Assembly (NCBI GenBank): GCA_036927565.1
Contig: JAYESD010000009.1
Location: 167,732,929-167,796,928, forward strand
DNA from: Tuctoria greenei
Lineage: Eukaryota; Streptophyta; Magnoliopsida; Poales; Poaceae
Reading direction: 5' to 3'
DNA: 64,000 bases
The notes beneath the pieces are model-generated. The model did not search any database, was not told where the DNA came from, and worked only from the letters and a program-made list of their open reading frames with translations. The position numbers were made by a program, and so were the translations under genes. This document shows positions 9,391-20,950 of this stretch, in pieces. The stretch's first letter is position 1; the number at the start of each line of letters is the position of its first letter.

Positions 9391-10842
9391 TGTAAATTGT
9401 TCCGACAAAATTGGATTGTAAATAGGAAATGGTGCATCCTCTCCACTCAAGAGGTTGAACCGCGAAACATCACACACGAAGGTCACCAATGTTGCTGGGA
9501 CAACTGCGCTTGTGCATGACACATGCAAGGTGGTCAGAGCACCTCTAGCTCTCCATGACAACCTGTAGTGGCCGCCACAACCATGCCTCATCACTGGCTA
9601 TACCAAGATGAATGTTTTTGATATATTGTCGAAGATATTCACCCAAACTGATGGTCCTTTGACAACCACTAGCAACGATCTTGTGAAGCTCTTCATCATG
9701 GACGGGCTCCTCGTTAGAACTTACTTTGGGCCGAAGAAGAGCATCAACATGTGGCGCTGCATCACCACTAACCAGGATTTCATTGCCGAGAACGCACGCT
9801 GCCAACCGGCTGAGGTCCTCCTCTATAGGTATATCCCCCAGCTGCCATCCAGAGGATGTTGGGCCACGGATGTCATGATGGATGCGATCCTCATTTCTGG
9901 CAACCTGGAGAGCCGGTGTAGCGTTATCCACTACCCTAAACAAGAAAACGGAGGGTGGCTCCTGCTCGCCATCTGCGACAGTGTCCTACTACTAAAGAAG
10001 TTAGATGGCATATACAACTTGTGTAACCCCACAACAAGAAGTGGGCTGACCTCACGGGGCTAAATCCTCCTCCGCTGCCACAACCGACCGACCTGTTCGA
10101 TGAGCCGGAGTATGCCTTCTACTTCCACCAGCAATCAAGTGAGTATCATCTCTTATGTTGAAAAACTTGGACTAAAAATGGGATATGGTGCATCCTCTCC
10201 ACCAGAGAGCCTGCAAAAAGGAATATCGACACAGAGGCTGCCAATGCTGATGGTATAGCTGTGCTTGTGGCCTACCTGCACAAGGCGGTAACAGCACCCC
10301 TTGCTCTCCACAGCAACCTGCAGGCCACCTCAACCGGACTCTGCCGCTGGCCAGGCCAAGATTGTGGCTTTTGACATATTTTCAGCGACATCCACCCAAA
10401 TGGATGCTCCACCGACGACCACAGGCAACAATCGTGTAAAGCTCTTCGTCATGGACGAGCTCCTTGTGGGAGCTGACTTCGGGCAGGAGAAGCACATTGA
10501 CCTCTGGTTCCTTGAGAACTATGGAAATGTCGCCAGGTGGGAACTGCGCCACCGGGTTGCCAACCATGGGGGCCTTATAGTCGTGGAAGACCATCAGAGC
10601 CTTTGAGTCTGCTGAGTATGGTCGCGGTGGCTGATGAACAAGACAACATCTTGCTTGGCAACAGCCACGGTTTTGCAGCGTATAATGGGAACAGTAATGA
10701 GATAATAAAGACAATCAACTTAGTGGAGACGCCGGACAACATATATGTCATTGTGTCGAGGCACGTGTTCAGAGCAAACCTCATGCATCACCCTCATTTC
10801 TCCACAAGGCCTGCCACTGATATGCCCTTTGTTCACTTCTAA
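9391..10842 (+). pseudogene. Chimeric F-box pseudogene D1
   Basis: Two sources are joined. The first part, 9391-9757, is the middle of a diverged paralogue (NRKWCILST, then VFDILSKIFTQTDGP), equal to A residues about 180-300. At TGTGGCGC (9750-9757) it switches in frame to sequence just after the F-box core (CITTNQDFIAENARCQ, A residue 51 on). It then follows A to the C-terminus. An ATG-started 151-aa frame spans the join (9608-10063). It ends because one base is missing near 10038 (ACAACAAGAAGTG). Further lesions are a TGA at 10159-10161, a 2-bp loss near 10322 and a 1-bp loss near 10563. The last 74 or so codons are readable to 10842. Confidence 0.8.
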
Positions 10843-11332
10843 TGCTATGTTCCTGGATCCAGATAAATGCTTAACTATTCATCTTTTTCAGATCTGATGT
10901 TCACAACACATACTCTTGTTACATTTAACCCTAGTGGTGATGTCTGTATGGCTACATTTATTTGTGTGTGGATTGTGTTTATTGGGGTATCAATAAAAAA
11001 TAATGATGTTTTATGAGTTTATTATGCGAGCTTATGCAATTGATGTATGATTACTTTAATTATCTGGTCATAACATCATGCTAGTTAGGCAATCTGGAAG
11101 CACACCACCCAGTGGTGACTTCGAGTTGGAGCTGCATATTACGTGATTGCATGTTGTTTTGAATCCTGTCAGAGTTTGTCGGTATAACACAGTCTCTAAT
11201 CACTGCAAAACCTCACTGCAAAACCGAGTCTTTGATCTGCCTAGTTTGGATGGGTGACGGAACTGTCAGGTCAATCATTATCTCATCATTCGCCTACTAG
11301 CTAAATTTCATGCTCTACTTCCACATATTCTG
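10843..11332 (+). repeat. 3' flank of D1, paralogous to the A and B flanks
   Basis: Homology to the A flank runs for about 490 bp, more diverged than the B flank and with a small duplication (ACTGCAAAACC repeated near 11206-11225). It is cut off by the Copia LTR at 11333. Confidence 0.7.
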
Positions 11333-11780
11333 TGTTAGACTAATCAAGTCATTGCAGATCAGTATGTTTTAGTCAAATAAGTAGGTTAGCCAGGTGTGAG
11401 GCTGCCGTGCGCGCCGTGCATGTAGCGTGCATGGGCATGAGTACCGTGTATGCCGCGAGCATGGGGTATGGCATGACATGATGCCCGTCTGTTTTGTGAG
11501 CTCAACGTGGAGCGGGCACTTCAGATAGTGGCGTCTGGGCAGCTCTCCCACGACCCTGTCTTTCCTGTTGATCTCTGCATATAAATAAAGCACAGCAGTC
11601 GTGTGTGGTTAGCACACGACGGAAAATCTTACGTGTTCTAAGCGTGCGTTCGAGCATTCAAGTGTTCTTCAATCACAACATGTGGCATCAGAGCCACCAG
11701 TCAACAATCCCCGCGATCATGTCGAGCACCGGTGAGGACTCATTGGGAATTTACATAGAACATCAAGCATAGTTGTGTGT
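11333..11780 (+). mobile_element. Truncated Copia-type LTR retrotransposon (LTR, PBS, gag start)
   Basis: A 348-bp LTR runs from TGTTAGACTAATCAAG (11333) to TCACAACA (11680), so it has the TG...CA ends. It includes a TATA-like CATATAAATAAAG near 11579. Two bases later TGGCATCAGAGCCA (11683-11696) matches the plant initiator tRNA-Met primer-binding site TGGTATCAGAGC with one change, as in many Copia elements. An ATG at 11719 (MSSTGEDS) is a plausible gag start but stops after 17 codons. No pol and no second LTR are found, so only the 5' end survives. It interrupts the D flank, and the far side of that flank is not recovered downstream. The end at 11780 is approximate. Confidence 0.72.
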
Positions 11781-14700
11781 CGAGTTCATCGGGAACTTAT
11801 CCTTGTGGTTCAGCTTCACACATACCCAGGTAAGGTCACAACATTCGAACATCAATTCATTTCCCATGCAAAACGAAGGTGGAACAAATCTGCTTCAGCT
11901 TCCCACCAAGCTCATATGATTTTTAGCAGATGATGAAGGTACGCATGCTGCTTTCATCAAAGGATGATAACCAGATGGTGCTAGGCTGATGTTTTCCGGT
12001 GTGTCTTGGTGTACCCCTACCGTATATTCCAAGGAGAGATAGGTTATCATATCCTTGCATGTATGATCAATGGGTTGCATGTATGATTCCATGAGAGCCC
12101 TATATTCTGGACCTCTTTATCAAGAACTAGCAGCAACCCGAGCTGTCATATTCACGTAAAAATTGACGTTTAATAGAAATACATAATAAATGAACAGGGT
12201 ATATATAATAACACTTTCTTAATGAAATGAAACCTGACCTTTTTTAATAAAATGGAAATGTAGATAAGAAATTTACGCTCAATCTGTGACATGTTTTAAA
12301 TTTGCATGGTTATTTATGTCACTCAAGAGTTATACAAAGGTACATTTGCATTTCTAGCTAATACGGTAACAATCAAGGTAATAACACATCGTAAGTCGCG
12401 CTCCATAAGTATTTGAAACCAGAAGATAGACAGATGATATTAGGAACTACGGAACATGTTATCCTTACACAAGCAGGAACACTGAATTAGGAACTCCAAA
12501 GTCAATACATATACCACTGAATGTCCATGAGCAGAGTTACTCCATCGACTCAGTTCAAAAGGATACCGCAGCCTGGAACTGATAAGCAGATAATAAGCAA
12601 TTGTGTTACACTTGTATACTCCTCCGTAGATAGCCAAACGGGCCTATGTACGCATTCCATTTTAGGTTCTCAAGATTCGATGCTACATGACAGGTTGTCG
12701 GTAAACCATAGAAGCGAGGACATTGCTATCGGATCATGTCCTTTTCTTTGGCAAGTAAGATGTTTTAATAAAAGCATTTGAGGTGCCATTAGATAACACT
12801 ATACTGCACATACTTGACCATTTAAAGTTTTGTGAGTTAGTATAGACGTTTTACGCTTTATCCTGCAAAATAATAATATAGATAATTTCATACAACGACA
12901 TAAACATAGGAGAACTACTTATTGTCTGATTTATGTTGTTGTTGTGCTTTCAGGTCCAAAGTACATAGGAAAATGATTTTATCCGATATTGCACATGGAA
13001 ATATTCCAATATGTGATAAAATAAACAAAGAAACCCCTCTTGAGAAAATTAGTTTTAGTTAAATGAAGAAGTCTCTCTGTTCAGCGAAATAAAGGCTAGT
13101 TGGTCATATCTTTAGATGGAAAGGTAAATTAATGGATTTTGAGAAGGATTAAATGCATTACAAATATGGTTTATCACAATAATGTGAGCACAAAAAGAGC
13201 CTTTTGTTAAATATGCTTACTAAGCATGGCATTGAGTAGATCAGCAAGCTAATTAAACCTGAACATGGTTTTCTTCATGAAGATAGCCAATGGATTTGTA
13301 AAATGTAAGAAACCCATAAAACAAATTAAGGCACCTAGTGAGGAGACATCAGCACTCATGAACAAAAGCCTACGGCTGACCTTTTGCTGTACTGGAGTGA
13401 CAGGTCATCATTAAAGTTTCCAGCTCAGAACCAACCAAGGAGACCTCTCCTTATTGACGTGGATGTTCATCATCAACAGAGACATCTTAAAATATCATAT
13501 GGTATTTTCCAACTAAATATGCATTTTGCAGGAAAATTAAGTTGTGTGACACGAAGCATCACAAAAGCTACAACCAATGAAGTTTCAGTAAGCACACCCA
13601 TGACTAATTATGCTAAATGTGAAACTGCATCGATTGTGTTAGCATATTAGCAGCTGTCTTGTATAGGTACACAAAAGTGGTCGCATTGAAACTCTCAACA
13701 TGTGACAACTATACCCAAGTAATAGCATAGTTGATACAAGGATGACCCGACCTTCTCAACGTAGAATTGAATATCTAGATACGCCTTGAAAACCCAGTGA
13801 ATTGGATGAACAACACACATTGCCCATGCAACACACCTTTCATCTCAAATTATAAGAACAGTATGCAATGAAGTTTGATACACTCGACCACGACGGAGTG
13901 GATGCATTGCTCCCACGACTCCCAGCGGAAAAGCAAGAACAGTCTACCGAAGAAACTCTCAGTTTCTAATGTAGTTGCTACTTTGCATGAGGCTACACCC
14001 TACATGAGAACAAGAGCAATAAGCTGTGATTTTTCCTGTAGAATAAATTGGCGCAGAATAAAGTACAACTGATAACTTCCTATTTTCTCTCTCCGTGTTC
14101 AGAATGGACATGTGATATTTGCAATAAATGAATCCCCTCCATTTATTCCTTTTCCTGCACCCAGAAAGTCCTTCAACACCTAGAAAGTATGTCTCCTACA
14201 CGCTTGGAAGTCCTTGAACAGTTGACACCAGCCTTCCTATCTCCCACGCCCTTGGAATGTCATTAAACATCAAGCACCAGCCTCCCTTTCCTCCACACCC
14301 GTGGAATGTCCTTGAACAGTTGGCACTGGCCTCTATTTCTTTCTTTATGATTCCATCATCATGTACATGTGCAGTTAAGCACGCAATGTTGTAGTCTCGT
14401 CCCACATCCTCCAATGTTTTAAACTTTTATATCTAAGTAAAAGCAAAATACATCCGTTAGATAGTAAACTACTCATTTATCTAATAATTAAATCACTTAG
14501 GAACATATTCACTTTGTCTTGATGTTTCCGTGCGTGTGCTCATATTGGTGGTCCTTTATATGCAGTAGTCATGTTTTCAGCTTGCATACCAGGATCAGTA
14601 GGTGTTAGATAAGAATGTGAGGAACTTGTGAGATGCTCATCAAACTATGTGAATAGGAGACAATTTAGTCAAACCAGAGTGGGTGCAAAACTTCTGTTAG

Positions 14701-16355
14701 TAAGCTTGTTACTTATGTGTTTTTTCATTGTAGACCATAGAGAATTTGAGTATTTCATTTTGTGTTGTTTCTATAATTGATGCACCTAAAAGGCCATGGG
14801 ATTCATGTTGACATTTGATGTTTTTGAAATTTAATGATACATATCAGACCTACTATTGTTATTTTCATTCTCTATCATGCAAGACTGATGCAAATCATTT
14901 CGTTAACAGGAAAAATCATTTGTTAGAATTAGAAAGACACCACAGCATAAATTTCTTCTGCTACTGCACAGGAAAACATTTGGCTCGGGAATGTTTTCAT
15001 GGCGATGGCACAGTGAGGATATAAGTACATAGTGGTGGGGAGGCGGCGAACAAAGAGACCACAATGTGGATGCATTGTCCCGTAGCGGTGTTATAGTGAA
15101 ATAGTGTCTCTGATGGATGGATGAAAGACGAGCATTGCCCGAGGTATTTCCCATGACTCTGTAGTACTCTTTCATTATGGAGATTTTGAAGCTCAAACAC
15201 AGAGGATAACCATGTTTTTCACTCACAGTTTTCATATCTTCCGATATAAACTCTATCACAGTTCTAATTTAGAATTATGAAAACGTCAAGTTTTTGTCAT
15301 TGTTCTGCATCAACCGTGTAGAACAAATACTCTTATATGAATGTTGTTGTGGTAATCTCATGTTGCAGGGTTTGCATTGTATTGCCCATTGCTCGATGGA
15401 GTTGTATTGTCCAACACAAGGATTATAGGAATCTGGAATAATAGTTATACACACACGATACCTCTATACCGAGCTTCAGTGTAGGAGTTTTTGTGAGCAT
15501 CGAGATAATATTCTGTACATTTGATGTTTCAACACCGCCATGAATCGTCTTTATGTGGTACGACTCAGCAGATAAAGATTTTTCTTCAGTGTTGATAATT
15601 TTTATCCAGTAAGCAGCTTAGTCACTAGGTCACAAGAGGATATTAATAAAAGCTAATAAGGAACACACCTAGGATATGCTTATAAAATGTGAAAGTCCAT
15701 GTCAATCTGTTTGGTTTTTGCATGAAACATGGAGAACTGGGTTTGTCAACGCAAAATCTTAGATTGTAACAGTAGAAGCTCACTGACCAAAATGCTAAAA
15801 TGTCCCTAGTGTGTGACAAAAGATCGGATGATCCATACCAGTTTTGTGCATTTGAAATGGGATTTATCTTCAGCAACTTTGCCAGTACCCCATCATGCCC
15901 TCAGGTGAAAATGTGGCAAGTGACATTACATTCATGTATGGAACTTGCAAAAAAATGGTGCATCAGGATTCGACAATGTTAAAAGCACTATTGAAAAAAA
16001 TTCTAGCTACAAGTCAAAATATGAGCAAATCATTTATATATAGTGAAAAAAAATTGGACGCCAAGCGCTCATAAGTGGTCCTTCAGTTCTACATACCGGC
16101 ATCATCTCCAAACCCCTGCCGGCATTCGCCAAACAATTCTGACCTTAACATATTCCATCACAAGGAACTCTTGGGAAACACCATTTAAAAGTCCAAGTCA
16201 CCTTGCCTAGAATGCACAGAGATAGGATGTTTCGACATGTGGTGGCGTAGACGTGGAAAGACAGCACATGATGTTGCTCCGTCAGCATGGTGACCTGTCC
16301 TGCAAAACTGCCAGGAGGCATATCACCCAAAGAACCTGTGTCAGCAGCTTACAGA
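11781..16355. other. Long spacer upstream of A2, no recognisable gene
   Basis: This is 4.6 kb of AT-rich single-copy-like sequence within the unit. I see no F-box homology, no transposon termini and no ATG-started frame that I can relate to a protein family; the longest frames are under 120 codons and overlap in several phases. It includes a three-copy minisatellite (14198-14343). The last part must contain the distal promoter of A2. A non-coding transcript cannot be excluded. Confidence 0.5.
14198..14343. repeat. Three-copy 49-bp minisatellite, unit I
   Basis: Three degenerate tandem copies of about 49 bp share the pattern ACRC-C-TGGAAtGTCcTtgAACA, then gCACcaGCCT and a pyrimidine tail. They start at about 14198, 14246 and 14295. 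A weaker partial copy (AGTCCTTCAACACC) precedes them. No coding role is apparent. Confidence 0.65.
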
Positions 16356-17123
16356 AGCATAAAAGAGCAGGGTTCCCTGTCCCTCACCACACTCCAATCT
16401 CTTTCTCTGGAACACAGATTTCCTCTCATCTTTTCTGAAACCTAAGTTCCCCTCCTTCTTCCCTCCAGATCCAGATCTTCCCTACTAGATCTGCCCTACC
16501 AGATCTGCTGAGGGAGCTTGCTGGGTCTGACTTCACGCCAACGCTGTGTGGAGAGCTGACGGTCAGGAACGAGGTGAGCAAAACCTAATAACCTGCGTTG
16601 TCTCTCACCGAGTGTGCTTTATCCCTTATTGTTCCCCATCTGTTTCACAGAAAATTGGTCTCATCTGTCCCCAATCCAAGCTCCCATCCGCCCTCCGGAT
16701 CTGTCCTTATCTGTCCCAATAACAGTGGATCTTGCCGGGCCTGCCTCTGCATCACTGCCACACAGGAGCTCGTGCAGCCGACACTAGAGAACAAGGTGAG
16801 CCCAACCCTAACTGAGTTTCTTCTAGTTTCTCCATTTTGTTGTTCCGTTTCAGAAGCTAAGCGGTTAGAAATTGAAGTTAAATATCCCCCCCTTGTTCTT
16901 CATCTAGCAGGACCGTGCGGGGAGCTTGCTGTTTGACCGATCTTCGCACCGCCACTCGCGAGCTTGTGCAGCCACTGTTCAGGAACGAGAGGTAAGCCAA
17001 ACCCTAACCCTAATCGAAATTCTCCATTTCTGCGATCTCGTTTAGAAGCTGGCAGAGGCATATCCAGATTGAACATTTTTTTTCACTTTTTCTTCACCAA
17101 GCACGAGATAGATTTGAGCAAAG
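16356..17123 (+). promoter_or_regulatory. Core promoter and 5' leader of A2, with candidate introns
   Basis: A weak TATA-like CATAAAAG lies at 16358-16365. It is followed by pyrimidine-rich sequence typical of plant leaders and three clustered AGATCT motifs (16474-16507). I find no ATG on the plus strand from here to the start codon. Three donor/acceptor pairs are plausible: 16574-16650, 16796-16853 and 16992-17045, each starting GTGAG or GTAAG and ending CAG or TAG. The second and third pairs and their flanks resemble each other, with CCCTAAC motifs after the donor and AAGCT after the acceptor. The third contains a telo-box-like AAACCCTAACCCTAA. The introns would be short (77, 58 and 54 nt), so splicing is an inference. 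The poly-C tract has 7 C here. Confidence 0.5.
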
Positions 17124-18356
17124 ATGGGCGGTGAGGAAGGAAGGCAGATCAAGAGGATGGAGTTGGAGCTCCAGGAACCTCGTCTCACCGAGGACAACAT
17201 CAGGGAGATCCTAGTCCGCCTGCCGGTCAAAGACGTCGTCCGCTACGGCACCATCTGCAAGGCGTGGCGCCTCATCACCACTAACCAGGACTTCCTTGCT
17301 GAGAACGCACGCTGCCAACTGGCTCAGGTCCTCCTCTACAGGTACATCCCTCAGCTGCCATCCAGAGGACGTTGGGCCACGGATGTCATGCTGGAAGCGA
17401 TCTCCGTCTCTGGCGACCTAGAGAGCCGGCGTAGTGTTATCCGCTACCCTAAACCAGAAAATGGAGGGTGGCTCCTGCTCGCCGTCTGCGACGGTGTCCT
17501 CCTACTCAAGAAGGCAGATGGCATATACAACTTGTGTAACCCCACAACAAGGAAGTGGGCTGACCTCACGGGGCTTAATCCGCCTCCGCCGCCACAGTCG
17601 ACCGACCTGTTCGATGAGCCGGAGTACGCCTTCTACTTCCACCAGCAATCAGGTGAGTATCGTATCTTATGTCAAAAAACATGGACTAGAAACGGGAAAT
17701 GGTGCATCCTCTCCACCGGGGAGCCTGGAAAAAGGAATATCTACACAGAGGCTGCCAACGCAGATGGTATAGCTGCGCTTGTGCCCTGCCTGCGCAAGGC
17801 AGTAACAGCGCCCATGGCTCTCCACGGCAACCTGCACTGGCCGCCTCAACCGGACTCTGCCGCTGGCCAGACAAAGATGGTGGCTTTTGACATATTTTCA
17901 GAGACATTCACCCAAATGGATGGTCCATCGACGACCACAGGCAACAATCGTGTAAAGCTCTTCATCATAGACGAGCTCCTTGTGGGAGCTGACTTTGGGC
18001 AGGAGAACAGCATTGACCTCTGGTTCCTTGAGAACTATGGCAATGCCGCTAGGTGGGAACTGCGCCACCGGGTTGCCATGCCGTGGGGGCCTTATAGTCA
18101 TGGAAGACCATCAGACCCTTTGAGTCTGTTGAGTATGGCCGCGGTGGCTGATGAACAAGGCAACATCTTACTCGGTAACAGTCACGGTTTAGTACTCTAT
18201 AACAGGAACAAGAAACAGACAATAAAGACCATCAACTCTGAGATGCTGGATAACATAAATATCATTGTGTCGAGGCACGTGTTCAGAGCAAACCTCATGC
18301 ATCACCCTCACTTCTCCACAAGGCCTGCCACTGATATGCTCTTTGCTCACTTCTAA
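17124..18356 (+). CDS. F-box protein A2 (FBA-type), 410 aa
   Basis: This is a complete intron-less reading frame. Residues 20-60 form an F-box: the stretch RLTEDNIREILVRLPVKDVV is followed by ICKAW, with the usual L-P, V, C-K and W positions present. Such domains bind SKP1 and recruit a substrate to an SCF ubiquitin ligase in the nucleus or cytosol. The remaining 350 residues resemble the F-box-associated (FBA) region of plant F-box proteins: GVLLLKK, then NLCNPTTRKW at 137-145, a proline run at 153-157, KWCILST, VAFDIFSETF and IDLWFLENYG. The substrate is unknown. The ATG is chosen because it is the first one after a roughly 770-base ATG-free leader and has A at -3 and G at +4; Met12 is a weaker alternative. 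A2 differs from A3-A5 by Cys at residue 64 and has Phe163. I recognise the family, not a named gene. Confidence 0.92.
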   Translation: MGGEEGRQIKRMELELQEPRLTEDNIREILVRLPVKDVVRYGTICKAWRLITTNQDFLAENARCQLAQVLLYRYIPQLPSRGRWATDVMLEAISVSGDLESRRSVIRYPKPENGGWLLLAVCDGVLLLKKADGIYNLCNPTTRKWADLTGLNPPPPPQSTDLFDEPEYAFYFHQQSGEYRILCQKTWTRNGKWCILSTGEPGKRNIYTEAANADGIAALVPCLRKAVTAPMALHGNLHWPPQPDSAAGQTKMVAFDIFSETFTQMDGPSTTTGNNRVKLFIIDELLVGADFGQENSIDLWFLENYGNAARWELRHRVAMPWGPYSHGRPSDPLSLLSMAAVADEQGNILLGNSHGLVLYNRNKKQTIKTINSEMLDNINIIVSRHVFRANLMHHPHFSTRPATDMLFAHF

Positions 18357-18945
18357 TGCTATGTTTCTGGATCCAAATAAATGCTTCTCTATTCATCTTT
18401 TTCAGAACTGATTGTTCAAAACTTATACTCTTGTTACATTTAACCTTGGTGGTGATGTCTGTCTGGCTACATTTATCTGTTTGTGGATTGTATTTATTGA
18501 GGTATCAATAAAAAGTTATGATGTTTTATGTGTTTATTATGTGAGCTTGATCAATGTGAAATGATGTGTTATTACTTTAATGTTCTGGTCATAACACCAT
18601 GCTAGTTAGGCCATCTGGAACCACACCACCCTGTCATGATTTCGAGTTGGAGCGCAATATTGCATGATTGCATGTTTTTTGGAACCTGTCAGAGTTCATC
18701 GGCATAACATACTCTCTAATAACTGCAAAACTGAGGCTTTGATCTGCCTAGTTTGGACAGGTGACGGAACTGTCAGGTGCACCATCAGGTAATTCTTCGC
18801 CTACTAGCTAAATTGCATGATCTACTTCCGCATACTCTGCAGGCGACTTGGCACCTGCATCACCATGCACCGACCTGCTCTATTTATGCACCCCTACGTG
18901 TGTCTCCGGACTTTCTTTTTGGGACAATGCATGCCTACGGACTCA
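18357..18945 (+). other. 3' UTR and conserved flank of A2
   Basis: AATAAA signals lie at 18376-18381 and 18507-18512. The sequence is almost unchanged from the A1 flank. Confidence 0.7.
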
Positions 18946-19584
18946 TAGGATCATCTCTGTACTTATACAGCTATCAAAGTGTTATTGAATTGGCCTCACA
19001 CTACGCACCCTATACCAGAAAAACCTAATTATTAATTAATATGAGGTGACCGGCGGATCTCACTAGCTATGCGTCCCATATACCACAAACTGGTTACAGG
19101 TGGACTACAAAAGCATGCTCATCATGAAACCTTAGGGCATGTTTGACATGGCTCCACAACTGAGCCATGCTGCCAAACACCTCAACTCCAAAACTCCACA
19201 GGGAGGTCCAACTCTAGGGAGTTTATGGAGCTCTAGTTCATTTTCTTGAAGTACCTCTTTTTTTTTCTCCAGCAACCGTAATTATATGATAGACCTAGTC
19301 GTGGAGTTCAAAGTTATTTACCCGCAATTGCCACAGGTTACAGAAAAAACGATTCACTAGTTTTTCTTTTCATCTCTTCTGGAGACTCTCGGAAACACAG
19401 GTTGGGCCCAAGGCAGGGCACCGCGCCCTCTCGATGCGCGAGCTAGGGCACCACCGTGGCCTCTGTTTGCCCGCCGCCCACCTCCCTCGTTTGCCCAATC
19501 CCGTTCCTCTCCTCTGCCTGAGACTTCGGCCATTTGCAGAAACCCTAGACGCAGATGCACATGGAATTCTCACTCTGCTTTAGC
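18946..19584. other. Spacer, unit II copy
   Basis: This equals 1480-2117 with one extra T in the poly-T run near 19258-19266. No gene is seen. Confidence 0.4.
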
Positions 19585-20950
19585 GTGTGGGGACCGGAGT
19601 CCACACTTTCCAGGAATCGCATTGGGTGGTGCCGTGCGATGCGACACCCAACAGCACACATGTAAAGGAACACGTATTACATAAATCATTTGCTGAAATT
19701 TACAAAGATATTCAGTTTACAAATAGTTTATAAAAATAAACTACAGCGGAAGATAGGATTACAACTCTCGTACTCCAGTCTAATAAGTAAAAGAGAAGCT
19801 GTCGAGCCCACGTACGCTCCTCACTAGCCACGAAAACCAAACAGCAGCGGCATAGTTTCCACATGAGTATATCACTCGGAGAGTCCCGAGCCTCATCGGA
19901 AAACTAATAAGCATAAGCACATAGGTTAGTACCTGCAAAAAAACTTATATAGCAACCGTGAGCACGAAGGCTCAACAAGACTTAACCGTCTCACTTAAAC
20001 ATGAAACTCTACATGAGGGTAAAGACATAACATAGGATGGAAGATTTGCGTAACGGACTCGCCTAATCGTGGGTCCTTATTTTTCAGATTTATAGCAGCA
20101 GCTTAAACCTTGTGCGGGGCAGCATCGTAACTCCACAATCAAACAAGAAACGCTTCATCATGATGTTGCATGCCCAAGGTGGAATTTAAATTTTGTGAGC
20201 ACTATACTAATACATACAACATAGCAATACCATGATAATATAATGTTCATAACAGCAACAATTAATTCTCATCTCAAGTGCAAGTATTTAACTACGTCAC
20301 AACTCGGTGAACAAGTGGTACTCATAACCGTGAGGGACGGTGATTCGAATCAATGATACCCGAAAACCACGTCACGTACGCCCGTACTGGAAGTCACATC
20401 AGTGCACTCCACGGACGTCGTACGCAACCACCTTTCTCAAGTTCCGGCCAAGTTGAATCGATTCAATCGTCTAGGACAGTATCCCCACTCACGGTGCACC
20501 CTTCCGCTGTGAAGATGTCGTGAGCGTGTTTCCGTCTACTATGCTGCGGCCGAAAGCCTGAGGCGAACGAAAAAGTCTCAACAAAAGCTTCCCAAGGTAC
20601 ACCGGTTTCCTGGATCCCATATATCCAGTATGACTCCAGTACAGTTCAAACTTGCTCAGCAGGGCAGCATACGGATCGGTCCTTAACCGACACAGGCAGG
20701 GCTACGCACCCAAGACCAAGTCTTGCTGCATCCTACGCCCCTGACCGGTCTCACTGGTTCTAGGAAAACTTGTTTCATAAATTTCTAAGCTTCCTATTGG
20801 GATATATTGAATTTAGAAGTTTGGAAAAATTTCTGAAATAGTTCTGATGTTTTTGGGCATTCTATGACCTGTTAGGAAAATCTCCATATTGAACTAGGTT
20901 ATTAAAGTGAAATGAAGCTGAAATTTTACAGGAATTCAGAAACTTACTAA
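19585..20950. mobile_element. Retroelement-like block, left part, with 638-bp deletion
   Basis: This equals 2118-4120 except that the bases equivalent to 3279-3916 are gone. The join at 20747-20753 is the heptamer GGTCTCA, present once here but at both ends of the segment in units I and III. Confidence 0.4.

Larger units (their letters stand above)
1..17466. repeat. Tandem unit I of the F-box array
   Basis: This is the first of five head-to-tail copies of a unit of about 17.47 kb. The sequence at base 1, inside the gene A coding region, recurs at 17467, 34296, 51763 and 60213. Unit I has the most private differences, such as an extra A in gene B, a shorter poly-C tract (7 C) before A2, and several substitutions in the retroelement-like block. 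The phase of the unit is arbitrary because the window opens inside gene A. Confidence 0.95.

Noticed and set aside
13384..13650. 88-codon open frame in the long spacer, repeated in four units
   Set aside because: It starts from TTG, not ATG, resembles no family I know, and is conserved only as much as the surrounding spacer.
13849..13862. CTCAAATTATAAGA resembling a Stowaway-type MITE end
   Set aside because: Only one short match is seen, with no partner inverted terminus or TA duplication nearby.
17667..18101. Minus-strand ORFs of 60-73 codons inside gene A, repeated in every A and B copy
   Set aside because: They lie antisense to a long conserved frame, overlap each other, and recur only because the gene recurs. 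No start context or family match supports them.
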